DNA of 58,000 nt from Lentisphaerota bacterium (GTDB taxonomy: Bacteria; Verrucomicrobiota; Lentisphaeria; Victivallales; Victivallaceae): assembly GCA_015061745.1 (NCBI GenBank), contig SUWB01000015.1, forward strand, positions 1-58,000, written 5' to 3'. Positions within the stretch are counted from its first letter, which is position 1, and each line of letters opens with the position of its first letter. The translations under genes and the position numbers were made by a program. The notes under the pieces were generated by a model that ran no database searches, had not been told where the DNA came from, and saw only the letters and a list, made by a program, of their open reading frames with translations. Below are positions 34,122-43,603 of the stretch, piece by piece.

Positions 34122-35681
34122 ATGATAAAAAATCTTGAACTTTCCTTGAAAGACCTGGCCGGGACTGAGTATATTGACAAAGTCTGCCGTGCTTTCGCCG
34201 CCCTGACCGGGCAGAATGTGGATGACCTTTTGAAAATTGCAGAGGAAAAGGTCAGCTTTTTTCCCGATTCACTCGCTCAGAAATTGGATGATCTCATTCC
34301 CCTGACAGGACAGGATTTTTCAGCTCCTCTGGCAGAAAGTTCTTCCGGAGCCGGTACCGCTGCTTTCAACGGTGCGTTCCACCGGGAAAATGCCCCTCTG
34401 GCGGGCTTGGGCTTTTTCAGGGTGGGGGAAGACGGAAAACTTGCCGTCATCGGAAAAAGTGAACACTATCAGGCCAGCTGCGGCCACGCTTTCCCCGGGT
34501 ATAAACTGATCGAAAACGCCAACCGTATCGGCATCACCAATATTACTCACAACAATACAAGAGGCCATATTACAAGAGTCCTTGAAAGAGAACTTGTCCG
34601 CATTGCCAACGGCATCGCTCCCGGGGATGAGGCCGCTCTTGAAGCGGTACTCAACAGTGAAGCCCCCCACGTCCTCAACCGGGTCATCAATCTGGAAACA
34701 GGCAGTCTGGCCTGTGAAGCAGCTTTCAAGATGATGCTGGCAAGGTTTTATAAACTTCAACCCCATTTTCCTGCTCCGCAATATGCGGGAAAAACGCCCG
34801 TATTTCTGGTAATGGCCGACTTGAAAGAGGGCAAAGAAGCCAACTATCACGGCACGACCGTTATGACTCAGATGCTCAGAGGAATGTGGGACGGTCTTTA
34901 TTCCATACTGGAATCCACTGGAGCTTTGAAGTGTGTTCCTGTGCGTATCAATGACAAAGAGTCCTTTGCTGCCGCTGTGGAACAGTATGACAAAGGTAAT
35001 TTCAAGGTCGCAGGCTTCATTCACGAACTTGTACTGATGAATTACGGCGGCATACGCCTTGAAAATGATTATGTGACTTTCTGCCACAAACTCTGTGATG
35101 AACACGATATTCCGGTGTTTGTGGATGAGATCCAAAGTTGTATGTGGTCAAGTGAACTTTTCCTTTTCAAAGAATACAAGTGCCATCCTGATTTTGTTTC
35201 TGCCGGAAAGGGCTTCCCCGGCGGTGTGTATCCTGCCTCAAAGATCCTGACCACTGCCGCAATGGACAATCTCAATCAGTTTGGTGCCCTCGTGACCAAC
35301 GGTCAGGAGGAACTGGCAAGTCTTGCCTACCTTATCACAATCCGCTTTGCAGAACATAACAAAGAACATATCCGCACTCTGGGCACTGTGTGGCAGCAGC
35401 AGCTCTGTGATCTTGCCGCACGTCACAGCAATATGGTCTGCAAAGCAGAAGGCGACGGCCTTTTGGGAACTCTTTTCTTTACCGATGCAGAACAGACGGT
35501 AAAGTTCTGCAAAAAACTCAACGGACAATATCATATCGACGTCAGTGCTCAGACCTACAAAGCCGATTGTCCTCCCGCAGCTTTGACAAAGTTTCCCCTC
35601 GTTTCCTCCGTGAAACTGCTGGAATTTGCTGCCGCTGCTATGGAAGATACCCTTACTCAAATGGAGCTTGAAAACAAATGA
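34122..35681 (+). CDS. Class III aminotransferase-like PLP enzyme
   Basis: A 519-residue pyridoxal-phosphate enzyme of the class III (omega) aminotransferase group. VFVDEIQSCMW carries the cofactor-binding Asp, and AGKGFPGG has the Schiff-base lysine near residue 363. It is about 70 residues longer than typical aminotransferases because of an N-terminal helical extension. Reaction: transfer of an amino group between an amino sugar or amino acid and a keto acid, or a related chemistry. I chose ATG 34122 (AAGG 8 bases upstream) over an earlier TTG. It ends in ATGA overlapping the kinase. With the kinase and isomerase, an amino-sugar-like substrate is suggested. Confidence 0.82.
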   Translation: MIKNLELSLKDLAGTEYIDKVCRAFAALTGQNVDDLLKIAEEKVSFFPDSLAQKLDDLIPLTGQDFSAPLAESSSGAGTAAFNGAFHRENAPLAGLGFFRVGEDGKLAVIGKSEHYQASCGHAFPGYKLIENANRIGITNITHNNTRGHITRVLERELVRIANGIAPGDEAALEAVLNSEAPHVLNRVINLETGSLACEAAFKMMLARFYKLQPHFPAPQYAGKTPVFLVMADLKEGKEANYHGTTVMTQMLRGMWDGLYSILESTGALKCVPVRINDKESFAAAVEQYDKGNFKVAGFIHELVLMNYGGIRLENDYVTFCHKLCDEHDIPVFVDEIQSCMWSSELFLFKEYKCHPDFVSAGKGFPGGVYPASKILTTAAMDNLNQFGALVTNGQEELASLAYLITIRFAEHNKEHIRTLGTVWQQQLCDLAARHSNMVCKAEGDGLLGTLFFTDAEQTVKFCKKLNGQYHIDVSAQTYKADCPPAALTKFPLVSSVKLLEFAAAAMEDTLTQMELENK

Positions 35682-36865
35682 CTTCCATCGGACTTGATCT
35701 TGGCACAGGAGCTGTTAAAGGAGTATGCTGGAATCAGGAAAAAGGCGTGCTGAAAAAAATCAGCGAAAGAGTCTCTTTCAGTTATCCCGCTCCCGGCCGT
35801 GTGGAACTGGACGTTGAAGTTTACAAGCAGCAGATATTCCGCATTATCAACGACCTGGCAGAAGCATCACAAGAGGAGATATTCGCCATTTCTTTTGCTG
35901 CCGCTTCAGGGAACACTTTGCTCTGCAATGCCGACGGCGATCCCCTGACTCCCATTATCAGCTGGCTTGACAAACGTCTTGAAGATTGGCTGCCCCCTGA
36001 AGAATGGCAGGTGCGTAAAACGACCGGCTGGCCCCGGATCCCCACTTTCCCGTTGATGCACCTTGAATATTTCCGCAGAGAAAAAGGGGAACTTCTCAAA
36101 AAAGCTCAAATTGCGATGAATAACGACTGGATCACTTGGCTGTTGTGCGGAAAACATCAGCTCGACCGTTCCAACGCAGCTCCTTTTTACCTCTGGAATC
36201 AGGAACAGGAACGCTATGAAAACGGGTACCTTGACTACTACGGGATCACCCGGGAACAGCTGCCTGAAATCGTCCCCACAGGGACAGTTGCGGGAACTTT
36301 GAAAAAAGAGCTGTGCCGGGGAAATCTTACCGCTGATACCCGTATCGTTGCCGGAAGTTTCGATCACCCCGCAGGAGCCCGGGCCGTCAAGGTCTTTGAA
36401 CCGGGGGAAATGCTGCTGAGCTGCGGCACCAGCTGGGTGGGATTCTACCCCTGCCGGAAACGGGAGGATATTCCTTTTAATGAACTTTGCGACACCTATC
36501 AGTCTGCTGCAGGGGGCTGCTGGGGGGCGATGTTTTCCATTCCCGAGGTGGGCGTTGAAATAGAACGTTTCATCTGTGACCGTTTCGGAAATTGCAGTGA
36601 CCGGTATGAGAAATTCAATGCAGAAGCCCTGAAAGGTGATAGTCCTTCACGAGAAGTGATGTGCTCTGTCATAGACCGCTTCAAAACCCGTTTTGATGAA
36701 CACTTCGGGATCCGCCGGGTCGTTATCAGTGGAGGACCTTCAGAGGGCAGAGCTTGGATAGAACTCCTCAGAGAAAAGCTGGGAATACAAATTGATGTTG
36801 CCCCCTGGCACAGTTATACCGGTGCCGTCGGTGCCGCACAAATAGCAGGAGCTGTTGTCAAATGA
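35678..36865 (+). CDS. FGGY-family carbohydrate kinase
   Basis: A 395-residue sugar kinase of the actin-like fold. The N-terminal ATP-phosphate loop is GLDLGTGAVKG (5-15), the C-terminal domain has LLSCGTSWVG and RRVVISGGPSEG, and GSFDHPAGA carries the catalytic-base Asp region. It is shorter than typical FGGY members (450-550), lacking part of the middle. It would phosphorylate a sugar or sugar acid with ATP. Start and stop both overlap the neighbours by four bases (ATGA), so it is stoichiometrically coupled with the aminotransferase and amidohydrolase. Confidence 0.88.
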   Translation: MTSIGLDLGTGAVKGVCWNQEKGVLKKISERVSFSYPAPGRVELDVEVYKQQIFRIINDLAEASQEEIFAISFAAASGNTLLCNADGDPLTPIISWLDKRLEDWLPPEEWQVRKTTGWPRIPTFPLMHLEYFRREKGELLKKAQIAMNNDWITWLLCGKHQLDRSNAAPFYLWNQEQERYENGYLDYYGITREQLPEIVPTGTVAGTLKKELCRGNLTADTRIVAGSFDHPAGARAVKVFEPGEMLLSCGTSWVGFYPCRKREDIPFNELCDTYQSAAGGCWGAMFSIPEVGVEIERFICDRFGNCSDRYEKFNAEALKGDSPSREVMCSVIDRFKTRFDEHFGIRRVVISGGPSEGRAWIELLREKLGIQIDVAPWHSYTGAVGAAQIAGAVVK

Positions 36866-37860
36866 ATATAATGAGCGAAAATGATTACCGGATTTACCGG
36901 GAAGAACTTGCCCCGGTACTCCCCAAAAGGATTTTTGATGCCCACGTGCATATTTTCCGGAAGGAGTATTTTCCTGAAAATTTTACTTTCCCGGAAAAGT
37001 ATGTGTACAATAAATTCGGCGGCGAGTTCCCCATTGAACTCTGGCGGGAAGTGATGAATTCTCTGCTGCCGCAGCAGGAAATCTGGCTCAACTGTTTTTC
37101 CGCTCCTCATCTGGAAATCGACAACGACCGCCTGCCTGAAGTTCAGGGAGAACGGGAGTTCGCAATGGCTCTGGTGTCCCCTGCTGATTCTGTGGAAACT
37201 TTGCAGAAACGGGTCGAAAGCACCGGGGCAATAGGTGTGAAACCTTATTTGAACTATGCCGCTTTTGTTTACGGAAAAAAATCCAATGACGTGGAAGTGG
37301 ACGATATGCTGACTCCTGAACAGCTGGAGTATATCAATGAAAAAGCTCTGGCAGTGACTTTGCATATTCCGAGGTCAGGACGTTTTGCAGATCCTCTCAA
37401 CCAACGGCAGATGATCGCCCTGTGTGAAAAATATCCGAAGATCAAATTTATATTTGCTCATATCGGCCGGGCCTACTTTATGCAGAATATCCGGGAAAGC
37501 AATATTGACGAATTTGTGCAGTATCCCAATGCCTTTTTTGATACTGCAATGATAAACAGTTCTGATATATTGAAGTATACTTATGACCACTTCCCCCTTG
37601 AAAGAGTGCTTTTCGGAACAGATACCCCCATTGCCCTGCTTAAAGGAAAATCTGTGGAAATCAACAACCAGTATGCCTATCTTATGGGTGAAAATTATGC
37701 CATCGGAACTTCCATTATAGATACGTCGGGAGTTGTTGAGTTTACCACGTTTTTTTATGAACAGCTCCGGGGAATAATCGCCGCAACACCGGAAAAGGAT
37801 TTGGAAAAAGTCCTTTTCAGCAATGCATATAAACTTTTTACAGGAATAAAAGAATTATGA
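36862..37860 (+). CDS. Amidohydrolase-2 family metal-dependent hydrolase
   Basis: A 332-residue TIM-barrel protein of the amidohydrolase-2 type. The metal motif FDAHVHIF (His28, His30) is N-terminal, further ligands lie in FIFAHIGRAYF, and the final Asp in LFGTDTP. Relatives are hydrolases, decarboxylases or lactonases acting on sugar lactones or aromatic acids. In this operon a lactonase or deacetylase step is likely. ATGA overlaps on both sides. A second Met (residue 4) is an alternative start. Confidence 0.85.
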   Translation: MNIMSENDYRIYREELAPVLPKRIFDAHVHIFRKEYFPENFTFPEKYVYNKFGGEFPIELWREVMNSLLPQQEIWLNCFSAPHLEIDNDRLPEVQGEREFAMALVSPADSVETLQKRVESTGAIGVKPYLNYAAFVYGKKSNDVEVDDMLTPEQLEYINEKALAVTLHIPRSGRFADPLNQRQMIALCEKYPKIKFIFAHIGRAYFMQNIRESNIDEFVQYPNAFFDTAMINSSDILKYTYDHFPLERVLFGTDTPIALLKGKSVEINNQYAYLMGENYAIGTSIIDTSGVVEFTTFFYEQLRGIIAATPEKDLEKVLFSNAYKLFTGIKEL

Positions 37861-39197
37861 AAATAGGACTTTTGCCTCTTTATCTGGCCCTGTACGATGA
37901 GTGCCGCCCGGATCTTGCCGGAGAGATCCGCAGTTTTTCCGGCAAGATTGCAAAGGCCTTGGAAAACAAAGGTTTTGAGGTCGTTGTTTCTCCCGCCTGC
38001 CGCTTGAAAAATGAATTTGCTCAAGCAGTGGAACTGTTTGAAAATTCCAACTGCCAGGCCATTGCCACTTTGCATCTGGCTTATTCACCTTCCCTTGAAT
38101 CCATCGACGCTCTCTCAGGTACATCTCTGCCCATTGTGGTCATTGATACCACTCCTGATTTTGAGTTCGATCCTTCGCTGATTATGCCCAATCACGGTAT
38201 CCACGGCGTACAGGATATGTGCAATTTGCTCTTGCGCCGCAAAAAGCCTTTTCTTATTTCTGCGGGGCACTGGGAACACTCCGACTGTCTTGACCGGGTC
38301 GCCCGGCAGCTCAAAAGTGCCGCAATGGCTTACCGTATGACTCACGCCAGAGTCGGTAAGGTGGGAGGAGATTTTGAGGGAATGGGGGATTTCCGGGTTC
38401 CGGAAGGGACTTTCAATATGGAAATCGTTGAATATACGCCCCAGGAGGAACCTTCCGCAAGTGATATTGAAGCAGAAATGGCCCGGGATAGAGAATTGTT
38501 CCAGCTGGATGACAGCGTGACAGAAGAAGCTCACCGCCGGACTTTGAATGCTTCCTTGAAAATCCGTAAATGGATCGAAAAAGAAAATTTACACGCCTTT
38601 ACCATTGCTTTTCCCGGTATCGAACGCAAAGAAGGCTGGTTGACAGTGCCTTTCCTCGAATGTTCCAAAGCTATGGCAAGAGGAATCGGTTACGCAGGGG
38701 AGGGGGATGTGCTTACGGCAGCGGCAACCCGGTGTCTTGCAGAAGTTTTTCCGGAAACTTCTTTTACCGAAATGTTCTGTCCCGATTGGAAAAACAACCG
38801 GATCTTTACCAGTCATATGGGAGAAATAAATCCTGACATCTGCTCAGAGAAACCTTTGCTCCACGAACAGAATTACATTTTCAGCGATACGGGAAATCCT
38901 CTGGTCGCCACCGGGTGTTTCAAAGCCGGAAAGGCGATCCTGACTGATCTCGCCCCCGGGCCTGACGGAACTTTCAACCTTATTGCAGCTGAAGTGGAAT
39001 ATGTGATCGGGTCGCCCGGCAGTCAGAAATGCAACACCGGGTGGTTTGTTCCCCGCAGCGGTGATATTGCAGCTTTTCTTGAGCAGTACAGCAAAGCAGG
39101 CGGCACCCATCATCTGACTTGCAGTTACAACGGCACTCTTGAAATTATCCGCGACTGGGCACTGCTGATGAATTGGAACTTTGTTGAAATCAATTAA
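37857..39197 (+). CDS. L-fucose/L-arabinose isomerase-like protein
   Basis: A 446-residue protein with the sugar-isomerase architecture. The N-terminal Rossmann-like domains contain SACRLKNEF-like and ATLHLAYSP elements, and the C-terminal part has GYAGEGDVLTAA, FTEMFCPDWKNN and SHMGEIN, matching the metal-binding Glu-Asp-His pattern of the AI/FI family. It would interconvert an aldose and a ketose, with Mn. The exact substrate cannot be deduced; it differs from standard AraA and FucI in length. It overlaps the amidohydrolase by ATGA and is followed after 27 bases by the dehydrogenase. Confidence 0.82.
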   Translation: MKIGLLPLYLALYDECRPDLAGEIRSFSGKIAKALENKGFEVVVSPACRLKNEFAQAVELFENSNCQAIATLHLAYSPSLESIDALSGTSLPIVVIDTTPDFEFDPSLIMPNHGIHGVQDMCNLLLRRKKPFLISAGHWEHSDCLDRVARQLKSAAMAYRMTHARVGKVGGDFEGMGDFRVPEGTFNMEIVEYTPQEEPSASDIEAEMARDRELFQLDDSVTEEAHRRTLNASLKIRKWIEKENLHAFTIAFPGIERKEGWLTVPFLECSKAMARGIGYAGEGDVLTAAATRCLAEVFPETSFTEMFCPDWKNNRIFTSHMGEINPDICSEKPLLHEQNYIFSDTGNPLVATGCFKAGKAILTDLAPGPDGTFNLIAAEVEYVIGSPGSQKCNTGWFVPRSGDIAAFLEQYSKAGGTHHLTCSYNGTLEIIRDWALLMNWNFVEIN

Positions 39198-39224
39198 AAG
39201 ACATATACTTTGAAAGGAAAAATT

Positions 39225-40490
39225 ATGGGAATCAAACTCGGTTTAGTCGGACTTGGAATGTTCGGAAGTCAATTTGCCAAACTTTTCAAATCACACCCTC
39301 TGGTGGATAAGGTCGCTCTGTGCGACTGTGAAGCAGCCAAAGTCAAAAAATTTCTTGAAGACCCCTTTATGGCAGACAAAGTTTCTGCTGCTGACTGCTA
39401 CGAAAATCTTGACGACATCTGCAAGGCGGATCTTGATGCCATTGTGGTCATCACCCAGCCCTGGCTTCACGCTCCCCAGTGCATACAGGTGCTTGAATCA
39501 GGAAAACACGTTTACAGTGCAGTTCCCGTTATTACTCTGCCTGATGACAATGAGATCCTCGACTGGTGCGGCAAGATCAGAGAAGCTGTGGCAAAGAGCG
39601 GTAAAGAATATATGCTGGGCGAAACGACTATTTACCGTCCCCAGACGATGTTCTGCCGCCGTATGGCCGCTGCGGGATTGTTCGGCGATTTTGTCTACTC
39701 TGAAGGCGAATATGTGCACGATGTGGATGCCGCCTGCAACCTGCGGAAAGTTATTGCCGAACGCAGCACTGGTGTTGTCGGCAGCCAGCACGCAGCATTT
39801 ATGAAAAAATATCGTGAGCGTGGATTCAAGGAACATCCTATGGCTTATCCCACACATTCTATTTCAGGTCCTATCAATGTGATGAAGACCCGCGCTTTGA
39901 AAGTGTGTGCCTATGGGGTGAAAAATACCAATAATGACAGTTTCTTTGCGGATTATGATTTCAGCAACATTGCCGCATTTTACCAGCTTGCCAACGGCAG
40001 CAGCCTGCGCATTGCCGAGTTCCGTGAAATCGGAGCTATCAGTCTTGAGCGGCAGGAGTCCGAAATATTCCGTATTGTCGGCAAAAGCGGCAGTTTTGCC
40101 CGCAACACCTGGGAATGCAATCACAGAAGTGTGGAAGGTACGGCAGAACTGATCAAGCATTGTCCTCCCGGAGAAGAATGTAAAGATTTTCAGAAGACCG
40201 TTTATTGCCAGCTGACTCCTGAAGAGATGCGTGATCCGCTTCCCGAAGAAGTCAAAACTGAATTTAAGAAGGTTTTGAATCCCAATGCCTCACCTGATGA
40301 TGATTTCCAGCCCACCGGCCACGGCGGCAGTCATCCTTACCTTGTCCACGAATTTGTGAGTATGGTCAGTGAAAACCGCAAGCCTGAGATTCCGGTTGAG
40401 GAAGCAATGCACTATATGGCAATGGGCGTTGCTGCTCACCAATCTGCATTGCGTGACGGAGAACTGGTCGCAGTGGAACAGTTTGACTGA
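39225..40490 (+). CDS. Gfo/Idh/MocA-family oxidoreductase
   Basis: A 421-residue NAD(P)-dependent dehydrogenase. The N-terminal Rossmann fold has GLVGLGMFGSQFA (near residues 6-18), VVITQPWLHAPQ and GKHVYSAVP, where canonical members often have EKP; the C-terminal alpha/beta domain ends with HYMAMGVAAHQSALRDGE. It would oxidise a hydroxyl of a sugar, cyclitol or sugar-acid. AAAGGA precedes the ATG by 6 bases; a TTG five codons earlier is less likely. Last gene of the DeoR operon, 20 bases before a strong terminator. Confidence 0.9.
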   Translation: MGIKLGLVGLGMFGSQFAKLFKSHPLVDKVALCDCEAAKVKKFLEDPFMADKVSAADCYENLDDICKADLDAIVVITQPWLHAPQCIQVLESGKHVYSAVPVITLPDDNEILDWCGKIREAVAKSGKEYMLGETTIYRPQTMFCRRMAAAGLFGDFVYSEGEYVHDVDAACNLRKVIAERSTGVVGSQHAAFMKKYRERGFKEHPMAYPTHSISGPINVMKTRALKVCAYGVKNTNNDSFFADYDFSNIAAFYQLANGSSLRIAEFREIGAISLERQESEIFRIVGKSGSFARNTWECNHRSVEGTAELIKHCPPGEECKDFQKTVYCQLTPEEMRDPLPEEVKTEFKKVLNPNASPDDDFQPTGHGGSHPYLVHEFVSMVSENRKPEIPVEEAMHYMAMGVAAHQSALRDGELVAVEQFD

Positions 40491-40510
40491 TAAAAAAGCA
40501 GCATAAAGAA

Positions 40511-40537
40511 GCCGTCCCGGATCGGGGCGGCTTTTTT
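40511..40537 (+). terminator. Terminator of the DeoR operon
   Basis: GCCGTCCCG (40511-40519) pairs with CGGGGCGGC (40523-40531) including one G-T, loop GAT, followed by six T. Confidence 0.9.
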
Positions 40538-40612
40538 ACGGTCAAAGAAAAGATTTATCGGATATCCAATACCATTTCAAAAGAAAAAATTTACTTTCAA
40601 ATTAAAAAAAAC

Positions 40613-40640
40613 TTGATTTTTTTTGAAGGTGTGTTATTTT
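40613..40640 (+). promoter_or_regulatory. Promoter of the AraC gene at 40683
   Basis: TTGATT (40613-40618), 16 bases, TATTTT (40635-40640). Moderate match. Confidence 0.5.
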
Positions 40641-40682
40641 TAAGAAATGTCCTTTGTTCCGTAAAAGGTGAGCAGCGAAAAA

Positions 40683-41486
40683 ATGGTCCCTGTCAAACAT
40701 CAACATCTTCCTATGCCGCAGATCATCAATGTGTCGCGGCTGTTTGTGTCTCCCAAATATAAGCTGGATTTCCATGAAGATGCTTCTGAAGAACTGCTCC
40801 ACGTCATCAGCGGACAGGTTCGTGTACTCCTGGAAAGCGGAGAAGAATATGTTGCCAATCCTTGCGAAACTCTGCTGATCCCCCGGGGGATGCGGCACAG
40901 AGATATTTTTGAACTGAAAACAGGACTTGAAGTCTTTTTGATCCACTTCAAGTGGAAGGCTTCCGCCAGACTCTTTGACTATGCTCTGCCGGACTGTTTG
41001 AAAACACTCGGCTCCAAGGATAAAAATGAACTGCTGCTCCTGTTGGATATGTTCAGGCTTGATACCTATTCAACCCCTGAAAATCTGACCGCCGCAGAAG
41101 GTCGGCTTGCACATCTGCTGGGGATCGTCTGGCGTCACGTCTTTGGTAACGGCAGTGAAAACGCAGGCACAGACACCTATTCCCGCCTTGCCGCCTATGC
41201 CCGTACCTATATGATGGCTCATCTGGCAGAAAATATCACTCTCGATCAAGTTGCTGCTTACTGTAAAGTGAGCCGTGCCACGCTGCTCCGGGCCTTCCGG
41301 CACGCAAGTGGTATGAGTTTCAATGCCTGTTTGCGGGCCATACGGATGAATGAAGCTTATTCGCTCCTCAAAGAACGGGGATTGAACGTAACAGAGTGTG
41401 CCAGGCTGTGCGGTTTTGCCGATGCGGCTTACTTTTCAAGAGTTTTCAAAAAACATTTCAGTGTTTCCCCCAAAAATATTGATTGA
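40683..41486 (+). CDS. AraC-family regulator with cupin sensor domain
   Basis: A 267-residue regulator. The N-terminal cupin barrel shows LLHVISGQVRVLLESGEEY and TLLIPRGMRHRD, typical of sugar-sensing AraC members; the C-terminal HTH pair is LDQVAAYCKVSRATLLRAFRHASG and VTECARLCGFADAAYFSRVFKKHF. I chose the ATG at 40683, about 11 bases after AGGTGA, over an upstream GTG without a ribosome site. It is alone between the DeoR operon terminator and the glycan operon promoter, so it probably controls the latter. Confidence 0.92.
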   Translation: MVPVKHQHLPMPQIINVSRLFVSPKYKLDFHEDASEELLHVISGQVRVLLESGEEYVANPCETLLIPRGMRHRDIFELKTGLEVFLIHFKWKASARLFDYALPDCLKTLGSKDKNELLLLLDMFRLDTYSTPENLTAAEGRLAHLLGIVWRHVFGNGSENAGTDTYSRLAAYARTYMMAHLAENITLDQVAAYCKVSRATLLRAFRHASGMSFNACLRAIRMNEAYSLLKERGLNVTECARLCGFADAAYFSRVFKKHFSVSPKNID

Positions 41487-41529
41487 TCTTATTTTACTTA
41501 AATTGATTCTTTAATCCAAGTTTATCTTG

Positions 41530-41558
41530 TTGCTTTTTATTCTTTTTTCCGGTATATT
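41530..41558 (+). promoter_or_regulatory. Promoter of the glycan operon
   Basis: TTGCTT (41530-41535), 17 bases, TATATT (41553-41558), 36 bases before the glycosidase start. Confidence 0.75.
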
Positions 41559-41594
41559 AACAGTAATGACAATAATTTACAACAGGAAAAAAAG

Positions 41595-43589
41595 ATGAGC
41601 AACTGGGCCGAATACACATTTCACTGGGATGATGCCCCGCTGGATATTTCACCGCTTTTTGCCGATGAGATTCCCGCCGGGAAACACGGATTTCTTAAAA
41701 CAGAAAAAGACACCTTTACCTTTGAAGACGGAACAAAAGGGAAATTCTGGGGCGTTCTGATCAACTCCGCTGCCTGTTTCCCCGAACACAGTGCCGCCGA
41801 CAAAGTGGCCCGACGCCTGGCAAAGTTCGGCGTCAATATGGTGCGGCTCCATCAGTTCGATGCTGAGTGGGCTGCGCCGAATATCTTTCAGTTTTCAAAA
41901 GGAACGCTTCTTGACTCTACCCGCCGCCTTGATCCCGAAAGCCTTGACCGCTTTGATTATCTGATCCACGCTCTTGAAAAAGAAGGCATCTACATTTTTA
42001 TGGATCTGCTGGTCTACCGCACTTTCAAAGAAAAGGACGGTCTCGAAAATGTTGCAGATCTCGCACCGAACGGCGCAAAGCCCTATTCCTGTTTCGTTCC
42101 GGAACTTATCAAGCTCCAGCAGGAATATGCGGAACAGCTTCTCTGTCACGTCAACCCTTACACCGGCAAAGCACTTGTTGATGATCCGGGTATGGCCCTT
42201 GTGGCTGTCACCAACGAAAACGATATGTTCAATCAGCCCTTCCCGGTGACGGCTGAACCCTATCGCACCCGGCTGCTGGAAAAATTCCGTGCCTGGGCCA
42301 AAGAAAATCTCCCGGGCGTGGAACTCCCTGACGATTATTCCTTTGATTTCCGCAACCGGACACCTGATGAAAACATATTGAAATTTTATCACTATGTCCA
42401 AAAGGCCTACTATGATGAAATGAGTTCCCATCTCCGCTCCATCGGCGTGAAAGTTCCCATTGCGGGCAACACCTGGAGCCGGGGACTGACACTGCCGTCT
42501 GCTTTACGGGATATGGACTTCACCTGTTCCAACGTTTACTGGGATCTCTGGGGCGACTGCGGCCACAACAAAGACCTTGCCGCTGAAAGAAAAGAGGTTT
42601 TCGGAATGGTTCCCTCCAAGATACGTTTGGAAGGCAAACCCCTCGTCATCTCTGAATGGGATATGGTGTGGCCCAATGAATGGCGTGCCGAATCGCCGCT
42701 TTTCGTTGCCTCTATGGGCGCATTTCAAGGTTGGGGCGGTATGAATTTGCACACCTACCGTTACCGTTCCTCCCCGGCGGACTGTATGGGAGGAACCATT
42801 CTCGGCGGCATCTCTTACAGAAGGAACTTTGAAACCTTTATGGACCCGGCCAAGTTCGGTCTTTTTTATGCGGCTTCACTTATGTACCGCCGCGGCGATG
42901 TCGCTCCGGCCCGGCAAACTCAGGTCATCGGACTTCAGGAAAAGGATGTTTTCAATCCGCTGCACGGTATGGCCAACCACAATCTGCCCAATATCGAATC
43001 TATGCTGAATTGCGAAAAACACCGCACAGAGATCCGCCTTCCGGGCCGCCCCCTGCCTCCGGATGCCATCGGCCCCGATGATCCCGGTCCCGCTGCCGCA
43101 GATGAAAAAGATGTTCTTTCAGATACCGGCGAACTCTACCGCAACTGGGAAAAAGGTTCAGGCTGGATCGATACGGCAAGGACAAAATCTGTCTACGGGA
43201 AATTCGCTCCCGGGGAAAAGGTCGCACTCAAAGGTGCTGAATTCACATTCAACGGCGGTTTTGCCACAATAACGTTGACCTCCCTCACAGGCGAGGATCT
43301 GAAAGAGGCCCGCCTGATCCTTATTACGGCCGTGGGCAGAGCAGACAACAGCGGCACCGTTTACAATCCCTCCCATACCGAACGCATTTCCATCGGTCAC
43401 GGTCCGGTGATCTATGAGGTCATCGAAAGCAGGATCCGTATGGAAAGCTCTGCGGGAAAAATGACTCTCTGGAGCATCGACCCCGACGGGGCTTATACCG
43501 GAGAAGTGCCTTCAACTTTCAAAGACGGCATACGGGAATTTGAACTCGGCAAAAGCTATCCCTCCATCTATTATCTTTTGAGTATCTGA
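41595..43589 (+). CDS. Clan GH-A type glycoside hydrolase
   Basis: A 664-residue intracellular (no signal) glycosidase with a TIM barrel. NMVRLHQFDAEWA (about 79-91) and YIFMDLLVY match early barrel strands of GH5-like proteins. The predicted acid/base is Glu208 in VTNEND and the nucleophile Glu354 in ISEWDM, the retaining two-Glu pattern. The last 180 residues form a beta-sandwich. AGGAA precedes the ATG. First gene of a five-gene operon with a ceramidase-like protein, prepilin, TPR and DUF4838 proteins. Exact GH family is uncertain. Confidence 0.82.
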   Translation: MSNWAEYTFHWDDAPLDISPLFADEIPAGKHGFLKTEKDTFTFEDGTKGKFWGVLINSAACFPEHSAADKVARRLAKFGVNMVRLHQFDAEWAAPNIFQFSKGTLLDSTRRLDPESLDRFDYLIHALEKEGIYIFMDLLVYRTFKEKDGLENVADLAPNGAKPYSCFVPELIKLQQEYAEQLLCHVNPYTGKALVDDPGMALVAVTNENDMFNQPFPVTAEPYRTRLLEKFRAWAKENLPGVELPDDYSFDFRNRTPDENILKFYHYVQKAYYDEMSSHLRSIGVKVPIAGNTWSRGLTLPSALRDMDFTCSNVYWDLWGDCGHNKDLAAERKEVFGMVPSKIRLEGKPLVISEWDMVWPNEWRAESPLFVASMGAFQGWGGMNLHTYRYRSSPADCMGGTILGGISYRRNFETFMDPAKFGLFYAASLMYRRGDVAPARQTQVIGLQEKDVFNPLHGMANHNLPNIESMLNCEKHRTEIRLPGRPLPPDAIGPDDPGPAAADEKDVLSDTGELYRNWEKGSGWIDTARTKSVYGKFAPGEKVALKGAEFTFNGGFATITLTSLTGEDLKEARLILITAVGRADNSGTVYNPSHTERISIGHGPVIYEVIESRIRMESSAGKMTLWSIDPDGAYTGEVPSTFKDGIREFELGKSYPSIYYLLSI

Positions 43590-43603
43590 AAGGAACTGCT
43601 GTG

